Shown here piece after piece: positions 7,313-16,032 of a stretch of DNA of 64,000 nt; positions within the stretch are counted from its first letter, which is position 1, and the number at the start of each line of letters is the position of its first letter. A program made the translations under genes and the position numbers. Where the stretch lies: positions 1 through 64,000 of the forward strand of contig JAHJOK010000020.1 in the NCBI GenBank assembly GCA_018820205.1, in the 5' to 3' direction. The DNA is from Alphaproteobacteria bacterium (GTDB lineage Bacteria; Pseudomonadota; Alphaproteobacteria; Caulobacterales; Caulobacteraceae). The notes under the pieces are model-generated. The model was not told where the DNA came from. It saw nothing but the letters and a program-made list of their open reading frames with translations, and made no database searches.

Positions 7313-8980
7313 ATGTTTCGATCCTTTTTGACCGCCGCCGCCCTGGCCGCCCTGGCCCTGCCCTCGGCGGCGCAGGATCTGCTGATCCGTGGCGGGACGA
7401 TCCACACGGGCGTCGAGGCCGCGCCGACCGCCGAGGTCGTCATCGCCCGCGACGGCAGGATCGCCTATGTCGGGGCCGCCGCCGACGCGCCGTCGGTCGA
7501 GGGGCTGGAGGTCATCGACCTGGACGGGGCGACCCTGTTCCCGGGTTTCACCGACGGACACGCCCATCTGGACGGGATCGGCTGGCGCGAACTGACGCTG
7601 AACCTGGAGGGATCGACCTCGGTCGTCGATGCGATGGCCCGGCTCACGGCCTGGGCCGAAAGTCATCCGGACGGCGTCATCGTCGGACGCGGCTGGATCG
7701 AGACGCGTTGGCCCGAGAGCGCGAACGGCGCCCGGTTCCTGACCGCCGCCGATCTGGACGCAGCCGCTCCCGGCCGGATTGTCCTGCTGGGCCGGGCGGA
7801 CGGGCATGCGGTCGCGGTCTCGACGCCGGCTCTGGAAGCCGTTGGCATTACCGCCGACACGGTCGCCCCCTCCGGCGGGGAAATCCTCAAAGGGGCTGAC
7901 GGCCGCCCCACCGGCCTGCTCGTCGACGCAGCCGAACAGCTGGTCGCGCGACTGATGCCACAGGCCGATCCGGCCCAGACCCGGGCGGCCTATCGCGCCG
8001 GATTCGCGGTCGAGGCCCGCTATGGCTGGACCGGCGTGCATTTCATGAGCGCGCCGTGGGGCGATATCCCCCTGCTGGAACAGATGGCGGCCGATGGAGA
8101 GGCGCCCCTGAAGATCTACAACAGCGTCACGCCCGACGGCGCAGCGGCCCTGATTGCGGGGGGCCCGCGCGACGTCGCCGATGGGCGGATCATTACCCGT
8201 GCGATCAAATACTATGCCGATGGCGCGCTGGGTTCGCGCGGCGCCGCCCTGTTCGAACCCTATTCGGACCGGCCCGACACGACGGGTCTGATGCAGATCA
8301 CCGAGGCGGAAATCGTGCCCCTGTATGAGGCGGCGCTGCGCGGCGGCATCCAGCTGGCGACCCACGCCATCGGCGACCGGGGCAATGGATCGGTGGCCAG
8401 CTGGTATGCCTCGGCGCTCGAGAACGTCCCGGCGTCCGAGTTGCCGAACGGGACCGATGTGCGTCTGCGCATCGAACACGCCCAAATCCTGCGGCCCTCC
8501 GACTACGGCTATTTCGCCAACCTGCCGATCATCGCCTCGATGCAGCCCAGCCATGCCATCGGCGACTTCCATTTTGCCGCCGCCCGGCTGGGCGACGCCC
8601 GTCTGGACGGCGCCTATGCGTGGAAGAGCCTGGTCGATCTGGGCGTCATCGTGGTGGGCGGTTCGGACGCGCCGGTGGAACGCGGCGATCCCCTGATCGA
8701 GTTCTACGCCGCCGTGGCCCGTCGCGACCTGGACGGGTTTCAGGGCCCGGACTGGCGACCTGAGGAGGCCGTCGATCGCGCGACGGCGTTGAAGATGTTC
8801 ACTCTGTGGCCCGCCTACGCCTCGTTCCGCGAGGATGAGTTGGGCACGATCGAGGTCGGCAAGCGCGCCGACTTCACCGCCTTCGACATCGACCTGATGA
8901 CCGTGCCCGAGGCCGACATTCCCAAGGGCAAGGCGGTGCTGACGGTGGTGGACGGGGTGGCGGTCTACCGGGCCGACTAA
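7313..8980 (+). CDS. Secreted YtcJ-like amidohydrolase
   Basis: A 555-aa metal-dependent hydrolase of the amidohydrolase superfamily (YtcJ/AepA-like). A signal peptide (LTAAALAALALPSAAQ) precedes LLIRGGTIHTG, the usual N-terminal beta-sandwich strand. The metal-binding FTDGHAHLDG, further ligand regions around THAIGDRG and RIEHAQ, and GGSDAPV near the end mark the TIM-barrel active site. The likely role is hydrolysis of an amide, formamide or cyclic bond in the periplasm; the substrate is unknown. ATG 7313 is preferred over GTG 7304 because the signal peptide then starts MFRS. Confidence 0.88.
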   Translation: MFRSFLTAAALAALALPSAAQDLLIRGGTIHTGVEAAPTAEVVIARDGRIAYVGAAADAPSVEGLEVIDLDGATLFPGFTDGHAHLDGIGWRELTLNLEGSTSVVDAMARLTAWAESHPDGVIVGRGWIETRWPESANGARFLTAADLDAAAPGRIVLLGRADGHAVAVSTPALEAVGITADTVAPSGGEILKGADGRPTGLLVDAAEQLVARLMPQADPAQTRAAYRAGFAVEARYGWTGVHFMSAPWGDIPLLEQMAADGEAPLKIYNSVTPDGAAALIAGGPRDVADGRIITRAIKYYADGALGSRGAALFEPYSDRPDTTGLMQITEAEIVPLYEAALRGGIQLATHAIGDRGNGSVASWYASALENVPASELPNGTDVRLRIEHAQILRPSDYGYFANLPIIASMQPSHAIGDFHFAAARLGDARLDGAYAWKSLVDLGVIVVGGSDAPVERGDPLIEFYAAVARRDLDGFQGPDWRPEEAVDRATALKMFTLWPAYASFREDELGTIEVGKRADFTAFDIDLMTVPEADIPKGKAVLTVVDGVAVYRAD

Positions 8981-8985
8981 CGAGA

Positions 8986-9015
8986 ACGGCCGCCCTGCTT
9001 TCGCAGAGCGGCCGT
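8986..9015. terminator. Bidirectional hairpin terminator
   Basis: Perfect 8-bp arms ACGGCCGC (8986-8993) and GCGGCCGT (9008-9015) enclose an inner CTGC-tttc-GCAG hairpin. It lies between the convergent ends of the amidohydrolase gene and the TonB-dependent receptor gene, as expected for a shared terminator. No strong T tract follows. Confidence 0.65.
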
Positions 9016-9039
9016 CCGTCGGGTAGGTGTCTTGAAGGC

Positions 9040-11691
9040 CTAGAAGCGAGCGGTCAGGCTGACCGAAGCGCTGGATCCCAGATCGTAGTTGTTGATCCGG
9101 ACCTTGTTGCCCAGTTCCTGATACTCGTCGAAATCGGTGCGCAGCAGGTTCCGCAGTTCGAGCGCGAAGCCCAGGTCCTTGCCCATCGCGGTGAAATCCT
9201 TGCGATAGACGAAGTCCAGGAACACGCCCGGCTCCTGGATGTAATCCGGCTCGCGGCTTCCGGCGACGCCGGCGCCGCGGGCGGTGATCCGCTCCGACAC
9301 GTAGTTGACGATGAAGGTCGCCTGCGAGCGGGCCACGTCGTCTTCCCAGCCCAGTTGCAGGTTGGCGACGTGTTCCGATTGACCCTGCAGACGGCTGCCG
9401 TCGGTGATGAAGAAGGCGGCCTGTTCAGGCTGACCCGCACCGCCCAGCGTCAGGACCGTGTCGTCGGCGTCCACCTGAACCTCGGAGTCCGAATAGGTGT
9501 AGTTGGCCTGCACCAGCCAGCGCTTGTTGGCGATGAAGGACATGCTGTTGTCGAGGAACTCGAAGTATTTCTTCACCTCGACCTCGGCGCCCATGACCGT
9601 GGCGTTCGGGGCGTTCAAGAACGACTGCTGGCGCTGGTTGCCGACGTCGACGATGACCGCCTCGACCGGGTTTTCCAGATCCTTGTAGAAGACGCCGGCG
9701 GTGATGAACTGCTGACGGTCGAAATACCATTCCCAGCGGGCGTCCAGGTTCAGCAGTTCCGTATCCACCAGGAACGGGTTGCCGATGAACGTCCGGTCGC
9801 TTTCCGGGTCCGTGTAGGACTGCGGCGCCAGTTCGCGGAACTGGGGCCGGCCGATGGTCTTGGAGGCGCCGACGCGCAGCTGCATATCCTCGGCGAAATT
9901 CCAGGTCAGGGTGCCGGCGGGCAGATAGTACTGCTCTTCGATCCGGGTCGACCCGAAGGTCGCCGAGCCGCCGAACAGGTCGCGCGGGGTGACCGACTGT
10001 TCGCCGTCCTCGAAGCGCAGCCCGGCGGTCAGGTTGACCAGGGGGATGATCTCCGCCTGGACCTGGCCGTAGACGGCGTTGACGGTCAGTTCGCCCTCAT
10101 ACGCCGCGGCGCCGTTCGATCCCGTGATCTCGCTGATCTGCAAGACCTGATCGTTGATATTGTAGTCCGAGAAAAGGAAATCGATGCGACTTTCGGTCTG
10201 CTCGGTGGTCAGGCCGTTCGGCGAGATGAAGCGCAGATCGCGACGAACCGAGTCGCGGCTGTTCTCATACAGGGCGAAGCCGCCGCTGATGGTCAGGTCG
10301 CGATAGTCCGACAACGGAATAGTGTAGGCCAGGTCGGCGCCGCCCGAATAGACGTCGTCGTCGAGTTCGCTGAACGAGATCAGGTTGCGCTCGATGTCGT
10401 GAATGAAGGTGCCGTCGTCACGCAGGGCGTAGCCGAAGGCGCTTTCGTACGGCGCATCACGCGAAGTGGTCGAATAGTTGGCGCGCCAGTCCAGCTCCAG
10501 TGAGCCGTCCATGAAGGCGTGCTCGCCGGCCAGTTGGGTCGAGAACAGCTGACGCACGAACCACTCGGTGTAGTCGTCGCGCAGGATCGAACCGCCCGCG
10601 TCGAAGTCCGGCCCGATGCGCGAGCGCGCTTCCTTGGTCGTGTTGCGGACGTAGAGGTTGGTCCACTTCACTTCATGATCGGCGCCCGACAGGGACAGGC
10701 CGCCGAGCAGGTTCAGCTGAACGTCGTTCTGGGTCGAGTCATAGGCGTAGCTGGTGGAGGCGATGATGTCGTCGCCCGAGAACTGCGCCTCTTCCTGGAA
10801 GCCGGAGCGAGTCGAGGAGCTGTTGTCGTAGCCGGCCACCATGATCACGCCCAGGGTGCCGATCGGCGTCTCGTTGGAGAAGCCGCCCGAGGCCTCCAGG
10901 CCGACGTTGACCGGGATTTCCTCGCGTTGCAGCAGGCGCAGCGGGGCGTTGACCAGCGACTGGCCGATGCGACGCAGTTGAGCCGCGTCATAGTTCTGGC
11001 CCAGCTGGATCTGATTGCCCGAGGCGAAGGCCAGGGCCAGCGGACCCGGCACGTCGCGGGTGTCGTCGTCGAAGCCGAGGAAGTCGGTGCGCGACCCGTA
11101 GTAGACGAGGCCTTCCTGGGCCGTCGTCTCGGTGTTGCCGCCCAGCGAGGTCTTGAAGTTGAAGAACGGGGCCGACGGGGCGTCAACGGTGCGCAGGTCG
11201 ATGACCCCGCCGCCGAACTCGCCCGGATAGTTGACCGAATAGGTCTTCTGAACCGTCACGCCGTCCAGGATCGAGGCGGGGAACAGGTCCAGCGGCACGA
11301 CCCGCTGCAGAGGCTCGGGGCTCGGCAGGGGCGAGCCGTTTAGCAGGGCCGAGGAATAGCGCTCGCCCAGGCCGCGGACGTAGATGAAGCGGCCTTCGAC
11401 GATCGACAGGCCGGTGACCCGGGTCAGGGCGGCGGCGGCGTTGGAATCGCCGGTGCGTTGCAGGTCTTCCGAGGTCAGGAAGGCCGCGACTTCGGGGCTT
11501 TCACGGTTCGGCTCGGGAATGTAGCGGCCCAGGACGACGATTTCGCCGACCTCGGTGGTCTCATCCTGCGGCTGGGTCTGTTCGACCGGGGTCTGTTCGA
11601 CCGGGGCCGTCTGGGCGTGGGCCAGCCCCGGCGCGATGAGCGCGCTGGTGGCTAGAAGGACCCCTGTCAGGGTCAGAGAGAGTGTCTTCAT
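9040..11691 (-). CDS. TonB-dependent outer-membrane receptor
   Basis: An 883-aa TonB-dependent transporter. After the signal peptide (MKTLSLTLTGVLLATSALI, cleaved near AHAQ) comes a Pro/Gln-rich stretch, a TonB-box-like segment (GEIVVLGR, near residue 50), a plug domain (EDLQRTGDSNAAAALTRVTG) and a long 22-strand barrel ending in the aromatic residue of SLTARF. It should import a large or scarce substrate using energy from TonB. ATG 11691 is chosen because an upstream 27-codon extension would bury the signal peptide. The preceding minus-strand gene encodes a beta-helix lipoprotein, probably its partner. Confidence 0.92.
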   Translation of the reverse strand: MKTLSLTLTGVLLATSALIAPGLAHAQTAPVEQTPVEQTQPQDETTEVGEIVVLGRYIPEPNRESPEVAAFLTSEDLQRTGDSNAAAALTRVTGLSIVEGRFIYVRGLGERYSSALLNGSPLPSPEPLQRVVPLDLFPASILDGVTVQKTYSVNYPGEFGGGVIDLRTVDAPSAPFFNFKTSLGGNTETTAQEGLVYYGSRTDFLGFDDDTRDVPGPLALAFASGNQIQLGQNYDAAQLRRIGQSLVNAPLRLLQREEIPVNVGLEASGGFSNETPIGTLGVIMVAGYDNSSSTRSGFQEEAQFSGDDIIASTSYAYDSTQNDVQLNLLGGLSLSGADHEVKWTNLYVRNTTKEARSRIGPDFDAGGSILRDDYTEWFVRQLFSTQLAGEHAFMDGSLELDWRANYSTTSRDAPYESAFGYALRDDGTFIHDIERNLISFSELDDDVYSGGADLAYTIPLSDYRDLTISGGFALYENSRDSVRRDLRFISPNGLTTEQTESRIDFLFSDYNINDQVLQISEITGSNGAAAYEGELTVNAVYGQVQAEIIPLVNLTAGLRFEDGEQSVTPRDLFGGSATFGSTRIEEQYYLPAGTLTWNFAEDMQLRVGASKTIGRPQFRELAPQSYTDPESDRTFIGNPFLVDTELLNLDARWEWYFDRQQFITAGVFYKDLENPVEAVIVDVGNQRQQSFLNAPNATVMGAEVEVKKYFEFLDNSMSFIANKRWLVQANYTYSDSEVQVDADDTVLTLGGAGQPEQAAFFITDGSRLQGQSEHVANLQLGWEDDVARSQATFIVNYVSERITARGAGVAGSREPDYIQEPGVFLDFVYRKDFTAMGKDLGFALELRNLLRTDFDEYQELGNKVRINNYDLGSSASVSLTARF

Positions 11692-11733
11692 GATCTGCGC
11701 CTTGAAGGGGTTCAAACGGAAAGCGGAAAGGTC

Positions 11734-11759
11734 GGCGGCGACCCGTCGGGGTCGCCGCC
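11734..11759 (-). terminator. Strong GC hairpin between lipoprotein and receptor genes
   Basis: An 11-bp perfect stem (GGCGGCGACCC at 11734-11744 with GGGTCGCCGCC at 11749-11759) encloses a 4-nt loop. It sits in the 80-bp gap after the lipoprotein stop and before the receptor start, both on the minus strand. It could terminate or attenuate transcription, or stabilise the upstream message, so receptor and lipoprotein levels would differ. Confidence 0.55.
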
Positions 11760-11771
11760 GTGCTTCCGTCA

Positions 11772-13280
11772 TCAGCAGGTCGTGGCGTCCAGACCGCAGG
11801 TCCAGCCGAGGTACCAGGTGTCGGCGGCGTTCTGGACGGCGCCGATGTAGGTGGTGGCCGTGAAGAAGCTGTAGACAGCCGGGGCGTTGACCGGGGTCAC
11901 GGCGGTTTCGTTGGCGCCGTTGATGAAGGTCAGGACCTGGTTGGTCAGGGTGGCGCCCGCAGGGGCCGTCAGGGTCGAGGTTCCCGCGGCGGTGTTGCCG
12001 GCCGAAGGGGCCTGGGCGAACGTCGCCGTCGAGCGGGCGATGTTGTTCGGACGATACGAGACCGGGCAGGACATGAAGATCGAACGGAACACCGGTTGGC
12101 TGGTGGCCGTGTCGGCGTCCGCGATGTCCAGGCAGCCGGCGACCGAACCGGCGGCGGCGGTGAAGACCGAGTTGATCAGCGTGGGCTGGGTGCCCGTGTC
12201 GAAGTGGGCGATCGTGTGGTTCGTGTTGTCGGTGTTGCGGCCCACCAGGGTGAAGTTGGCGATCTTGGGCTGCGAGATGTAGCGCGAGGCCAGCGGCGTC
12301 GAGGCCGGAGCGGACGAGAACTCGAAACCGGCCGAGCGGCTGGTCGCGTTCGGCGCACGCTGGGTCACGATGCCGAACTGGGCGCCGCCGCGCCAGCCCG
12401 TGTCGGTGTCCAGGCCGTCGTCGTCAGCGCCATTGATGACGATGTGCTTCAGGTTGATGAAGCCGCCGAAGATTTCGATGCCGTCGTCCGAGCTGTTGTA
12501 CGACTGGAAATATTCGATCGTGGTGCCCGAGCCGACGCCGGCCAGGGTCAGGGCCTGAAGCTCGTTGCCGGTCGAGATCTCGAAGCCCGAGAACTTGACC
12601 TGAACGTAGCGCAGACGGCCCGAGTTGTCGGTCGGGGTGTTGCCGCCGTAGAAGGCGCTCGTGCCTTCGACCTGACCGGTGCAGGTGACCGGGGCGGTCA
12701 GCTGGCAGTTGGCCTGCGGCGCGCGACCGGCGATGACCAGACCGCCCCACTGACCTTGCGAGGTCAGGGTGGTGGTGCCTTCGACGTTCTGGCGGCTGGT
12801 GAAGATGATCGGGTTGGTGGCGGTGCCCTCGGCGAAGATCTGCGATCCGCGATTGACGATCAGATAGTCCGAACCGCCCGAGGCGAAGATCTTGACGCCC
12901 GGATCGATGGTCAGGACGCCCTGGGCGCCGGTGGTCGAGGCGGGGTCGAGGCCTCGGTCAAGGCCGACCTGGGTGCGGCCCGAGATGGAGTAGATGGTGC
13001 CGGCGCGGACCGACAGGGTCAGGTTGCCGGTGATGTCGGCGGGCAACTGGCAAGCGCGCAGGGTGCCGCCGGCGACGACGCCGACGTTCGACAAGCCCGT
13101 CGGGCAATCTGCGGCGGGCGTTCCGTTGCCGGGCGTGGGGGTGGTGGGGGTGGTGGGGGTGGTCGGCGTCGTGCCGCCGCCGAAATCACCTTCGCCCGGC
13201 GAAGCCACTTCGGCGGAGCCGCAGGCGGCCAGGGCCATTACGGCCGCACCGGCCATCAGAACTTTGGTCAGACGAAGCAT
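11772..13280 (-). CDS. Beta-helix lipoprotein paired with the TonB-dependent receptor
   Basis: A 502-aa lipoprotein: the N-terminus ends in MALAAC with Cys20 as the lipidation site, followed by a low-complexity (TTP)n linker. The body looks like a right-handed parallel beta-helix with motifs such as WGGLVIAG, LRYVQVKFSG, SDDGIEIFGG and DDDGLDTDTGW, rich in Asp and Gly. Proteins of this kind are commonly encoded beside TonB-dependent receptors and are thought to be exposed partners, though their ligands are unknown. ATG 13280 is preferred because GAGGGG stands 6 nt upstream. Its two C-terminal cysteines (WTCGLDATTC) may form a disulphide. Confidence 0.7.
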   Translation of the reverse strand: MLRLTKVLMAGAAVMALAACGSAEVASPGEGDFGGGTTPTTPTTPTTPTPGNGTPAADCPTGLSNVGVVAGGTLRACQLPADITGNLTLSVRAGTIYSISGRTQVGLDRGLDPASTTGAQGVLTIDPGVKIFASGGSDYLIVNRGSQIFAEGTATNPIIFTSRQNVEGTTTLTSQGQWGGLVIAGRAPQANCQLTAPVTCTGQVEGTSAFYGGNTPTDNSGRLRYVQVKFSGFEISTGNELQALTLAGVGSGTTIEYFQSYNSSDDGIEIFGGFINLKHIVINGADDDGLDTDTGWRGGAQFGIVTQRAPNATSRSAGFEFSSAPASTPLASRYISQPKIANFTLVGRNTDNTNHTIAHFDTGTQPTLINSVFTAAAGSVAGCLDIADADTATSQPVFRSIFMSCPVSYRPNNIARSTATFAQAPSAGNTAAGTSTLTAPAGATLTNQVLTFINGANETAVTPVNAPAVYSFFTATTYIGAVQNAADTWYLGWTCGLDATTC

Positions 13281-13630
13281 CGAGATCCCCTCGCGGTTAA
13301 ATGTGCGGATCGCCACGCGCCGTTTCGACACAGTCTCAGCAACCCCGGGGCCGCCTTTAGGGAATCATTGCAAAGCTGAGGTGACAGAAAATCCTTTGTT
13401 TATTACAGTTCGTCAGATAGCGGATCAAATGACTTGGCCGCAGCTGTCCGAATACTTCAAGTCCATTTGACGACAGTTGATCCGTAATCGGATCGGTTGT
13501 CGTCCGTCCAGCCAAACCGGCGTGCGCGACGGCCGCCGGCGGACATGCGGCCGGATCGAAGCGGAGACCGGCTCGATCGGAAAACCGCTCACGGTCTTCC
13601 CGCGCAGTCTGTAGAGTGCCGTCCGGCGCC
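13281..13630. other. 350-bp intergenic region with a weak Pho-box-like repeat
   Basis: No gene is visible. This is the upstream region of the lipoprotein gene on the minus strand. GTGACAG at 13381-13387 and ATTACAG at 13402-13408 resemble two half-sites (CTGTCAC and CTGTAAT on the minus strand) spaced 21 bp start to start. The Pho-box spacing would normally be 11 bp or a multiple, so the match is weak. Confidence 0.3.
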
Positions 13631-13704
13631 GCGGGCATGATGTAGTGGTAGCCTGGCAGCTTCCCAAGCTGCTCGTGCGGGTTCGATTCCCGCTGCCCGC
13701 TCCA
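13631..13704 (+). tRNA. tRNA-Gly(CCC), integration site of island 2
   Basis: A complete 74-nt cloverleaf: acceptor GCGGGCA pairs with TGCCCGC, D-arm ATGTAGTGGTAGC, anticodon arm GCAGC-TTCCCAA-GCTGC giving anticodon CCC, T-arm GCGGGTTCGATTCCCGC, discriminator T and encoded CCA. Its 3' part (13658-13704) is repeated perfectly at 38922-38968. The integrase lies 54 bp downstream, so the tRNA was probably rebuilt by the attP sequence of the island. Confidence 0.95.
13658..13704 (+). repeat. attL: 47-bp direct repeat in the 3' end of tRNA-Gly
   Basis: The 47 bp from the anticodon stem to the CCA end are identical to 38922-38968. Flanking bases differ on both sides (C versus A before, A versus G after), so the repeat is sharply bounded. 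Together with the adjacent integrase this defines a 25,264-bp insertion from 13705 to 38968. Confidence 0.93.
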
Positions 13705-13757
13705 AGGCTTAGCTAACTCTCGCGGGTGCGTTTTGCAGCCAGTTTTGCAAAACCTGT

Positions 13758-14768
13758 TCACCCTTCGGCCCTCTTCAGCTTTTGAACGATGGCGCTGGTC
13801 ACCGCTGACCGCCCCACGTAGCGACGGATGATCCGGTCAACTTGGCCCTCTTCCCAAGCCATGATCTCCGCGATTTCACGGTTAGACAGGCCGGCAGCAT
13901 GGAAACGGGTTGCCGCCGTCCCGCGCAAGTCGTGGAAATGTAGATCACGTCCAGGAAGTGCAGAGTCTCGAGCGTTTCGGAAGGAGGTGCCGTTGACCCC
14001 ATCCCGCCATTGCCGCCCTTTCTCGTTCGTCAGCACGCTGAGGGACCGTTTGGGGATTTCGGCCAGTACAGAACGAAGATCGTCATAAAGGGGCACAAAC
14101 GCTGACCGAGTGCCTCGGCTCTTGCTGGTCGGAATAATGATCGCGTCGTCGCCAATATGGCTCCATGCCAATTCTTTGAGGTCTGCAGCTCTCAGTCCCG
14201 TGTGCGCTGCAAGGCTGACCGCCCACCAAACTTCAGGCGACGCAACGGCCTTCAACGCCGCCAGATCATCGTTGGTCCAGATCAGTTCCGCGCGGTTGTT
14301 GGAATAGAGGTTCTTGATCCCTTCGCAGGGGTTCGCTCGGATCTTGTCCAGATCCACCGCGTGCGTGAGGACCCGAGAAAGCACTTGGATTGCGTAGTCG
14401 GCACTGCGTGGCCTGTCTGACCAGGTGTCACGCCATTTGCGAATGATGGGGCGGATCTTCTCCGGGCGGTCAAACTGCGCGACCGGGTACTCACCGAACC
14501 GTTCCACGATACGATCCAGCCAGCGCTGCCAGACCCGCCGGGTGGTCTCAGCGAGCCCGGTGAACGCTGGACTTGCCCGATACGAAGACACTAGTCCGCG
14601 CACCTTCCCGACATCCGTCGTCCGCCGGCTAGTTATGGCTTCATGATAGCTTGTGATGAACTCCGGGGAGTTTGGCTTGCCCGTCAGACGCGGGCCACCG
14701 CGCCAGGCGTAGTAGTAGGTGCGATCCTTGGAGGTGACTTTGGCGATCCCTTTCAGGTCAACCTTCAC
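13758..14768 (-). CDS. int: Tyrosine integrase of island 2
   Basis: A 336-aa tyrosine recombinase with an N-terminal arm segment (TYYYAWRGGPRL), a core-binding domain (about 60-150) and a catalytic domain. Active-site residues are R193 (HTGLRAADL), K216, H279 and R282 (HDLRG), W305 where a His is usual, and nucleophile Y317 (RRYV). A Trp or other residue at the fifth position occurs in phage-type integrases. It should recombine attP with the tRNA-Gly 3' end 54 bp away. I chose GTG 14768, since the family begins VKVDLKGI; the frame opens further upstream. It overlaps the end of the 68-aa gene by 11 bp. Confidence 0.9.
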   Translation of the reverse strand: MKVDLKGIAKVTSKDRTYYYAWRGGPRLTGKPNSPEFITSYHEAITSRRTTDVGKVRGLVSSYRASPAFTGLAETTRRVWQRWLDRIVERFGEYPVAQFDRPEKIRPIIRKWRDTWSDRPRSADYAIQVLSRVLTHAVDLDKIRANPCEGIKNLYSNNRAELIWTNDDLAALKAVASPEVWWAVSLAAHTGLRAADLKELAWSHIGDDAIIIPTSKSRGTRSAFVPLYDDLRSVLAEIPKRSLSVLTNEKGRQWRDGVNGTSFRNARDSALPGRDLHFHDLRGTAATRFHAAGLSNREIAEIMAWEEGQVDRIIRRYVGRSAVTSAIVQKLKRAEG

Positions 14769-14964
14769 CGTACTTTGCCTCCAACCGGAGCAGCTCAATG
14801 TCCTGATCCGCCAACGGGATCGTCGCATCCACTTCGCCAAAATCGACCACGAACCCTCCGTCCGGAAAGACGCGCGTCGATCGCACGGTCAATCCTGACT
14901 TGATCGCCGACGTGAACGCCGCTCTCAGATCGCACTGGCGAACAGCTGGGCGTTTGGCGCTCAT
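14758..14964 (-). CDS. Small hypothetical protein in the integrase operon (68 aa)
   Basis: A 68-aa protein (MSAKRPAVRQCDLRAAFTSA...) containing SGLTVRSTRVFPDGGFVVDFGE and an acidic C-terminus. Small proteins of this type regularly precede alphaproteobacterial integrases of tRNA-borne islands; their function is unknown, and an accessory role in recombination is only a guess. The ATG at 14964 overlaps the previous gene's TGA (ATGA), and its end overlaps the integrase start, so the three genes are translationally coupled. Confidence 0.65.
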   Translation of the reverse strand: MSAKRPAVRQCDLRAAFTSAIKSGLTVRSTRVFPDGGFVVDFGEVDATIPLADQDIELLRLEAKYGEG

Positions 14965-15524
14965 TGCCCCTTCCTCCACGACTGCTTCGATTCCGGGGCG
15001 CGCATGAAGGCCGCCCATTTCTGAGCTTCGAGCGTCAACAGATCCGCATCAGTTAACCTCGGCAAGATTCGGCCCATGGAGTCTGACGCACTTACGAGCG
15101 TAAGCCCCTTCAACTCCCATCGGCCCTTCAACCCCCGTTGAGCGCGGGCAATGGCCTGGTCGATCGTTCCAGCTATGGCGCAGATTGCTCGGGTCGTTTC
15201 CTGCAGATTCCCAGCATCCCCCTTGCCCAACTTACCGAAAGACGCCTCGCCGAACAGAACTGGGCCAGGAGGAGGAGCGGGGTCGGCATTGAGAAAATCG
15301 AGGAGCCCGTCGAACTCGTCCCGCAGCAATTTGCTGGCTTGGGCCTGCAACATGCCCTGAGCGGTGAGGTCCATGAATATGGCCAGACGAATGGCTTCCT
15401 CGACGCCGAACTTGGACCAGCCGCCAGACGATCCCTTTTCAAAGGGCAGGACGCCGCGGGCGAGCACCGCTGTGAAGGCGGTGCTCGTCATTCCGACAAC
15501 AGAGAGAAGATCAGACGTGCGCAT
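14961..15524 (-). CDS. Putative HTH regulator at head of the integrase operon
   Basis: A 187-aa protein whose N-terminus (LLSVVGMTSTAFTAVLARGVLP, then GWSKFGVEEAIRLAIFMDL) looks like a MerR/AlpA-type winged helix-turn-helix: a DNA-recognition helix followed by a wing and the residues of a FGVEEAIRLA helix. The rest is helical and Ala/Leu-rich with no motif I recognise. It heads an operon with the 68-aa gene and the integrase, so it may control excision or repress the integrase. An inverted repeat sits about 20 bp upstream of its start. Confidence 0.55.
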   Translation of the reverse strand: MRTSDLLSVVGMTSTAFTAVLARGVLPFEKGSSGGWSKFGVEEAIRLAIFMDLTAQGMLQAQASKLLRDEFDGLLDFLNADPAPPPGPVLFGEASFGKLGKGDAGNLQETTRAICAIAGTIDQAIARAQRGLKGRWELKGLTLVSASDSMGRILPRLTDADLLTLEAQKWAAFMRAPESKQSWRKGQ

Positions 15525-15544
15525 CAGAACACCACTTCGATGTC

Positions 15545-15570
15545 TGACTTTAACAGATGGTCAAAAGTCA
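15545..15570. promoter_or_regulatory. Inverted repeat upstream of the regulator gene
   Basis: TGACTTT (15545-15551) and AAAGTCA (15564-15570) form a perfect 7-bp inverted repeat with a 12-bp spacer, 20 bp upstream of the ATG at 15524. A TTGACC-like element read on the minus strand lies inside it. It is a plausible operator for the adjacent HTH protein. Confidence 0.45.
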
Positions 15571-15649
15571 TGCAAGGAAGATGGATTTTTCGCTGTTCAA
15601 CCTCCGAGGCGGCCTCTTGCCATGGCGTGCCTCACGATCAGCCGACCAG

Positions 15650-15763
15650 CTATCGAGCAGCCAGCGCAGAGCGGACCATCTCGGGTGCGCCATTTTTCAT
15701 CGTAAGCATATGCAATTGCTGGCCTAGGTCTTTTTTGGGAAGCTGGTCCATAAGACTTTTCAT
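15650..15763 (-). CDS. Possible 37-aa small protein
   Basis: An ATG at 15763 follows AAAGGA at a spacing of 4 to 5 nt and opens a frame for MKSLMDQLPKKDLGQQLHML..., ending at TAG 15650. The start-site geometry is good and the composition is protein-like, but the frame is short and also open further upstream. No family is recognised. Confidence 0.22.
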   Translation of the reverse strand: MKSLMDQLPKKDLGQQLHMLTMKNGAPEMVRSALAAR

Positions 15764-16032
15764 AAGTCCTTTGCCAGGTTTGCTGTGCGGACCCAGATTT
15801 TGATGCGGCAATGACCCTCGCACCCCGAGACTTCCCGGGCGCGCCACTTCTTCCACCAACATGGCGCGACGTCCGCTAGCTGCGCCCTGAGTATCAGAAG
15901 CGCCTCACTATCGTAGCCCCATCGGGCGCGCGGCCAGGTTGCGCCGGATAGCCGATTGGCCCAATCGCTCGTCTAACACTAACACTTTCCGCGTCGTTGG
16001 ATTGCGCATAGGTTGAGAATGCGGGGGCGTTA

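Larger units (their letters stand above)
15525..16032. other. 508-bp divergent control region between integrase operon and giant operon
   Basis: This region must carry the promoters of both the minus-strand integrase operon and the plus-strand four-gene operon. It holds the inverted repeat at 15545-15570 and a possible 37-aa frame on the minus strand (15763-15650). The stretch before 16033 is less GC-rich than its surroundings, and GCGGGGGCG stands just ahead of the ATG. I found no convincing sigma-70 promoter for the large operon. Confidence 0.5.

Noticed and set aside
11760..13379. Long open frame antisense to the beta-helix lipoprotein gene
   Set aside because: Low-complexity Gly/Arg/Val composition; the minus-strand frame has a lipobox, ribosome-binding site and ordered motifs.
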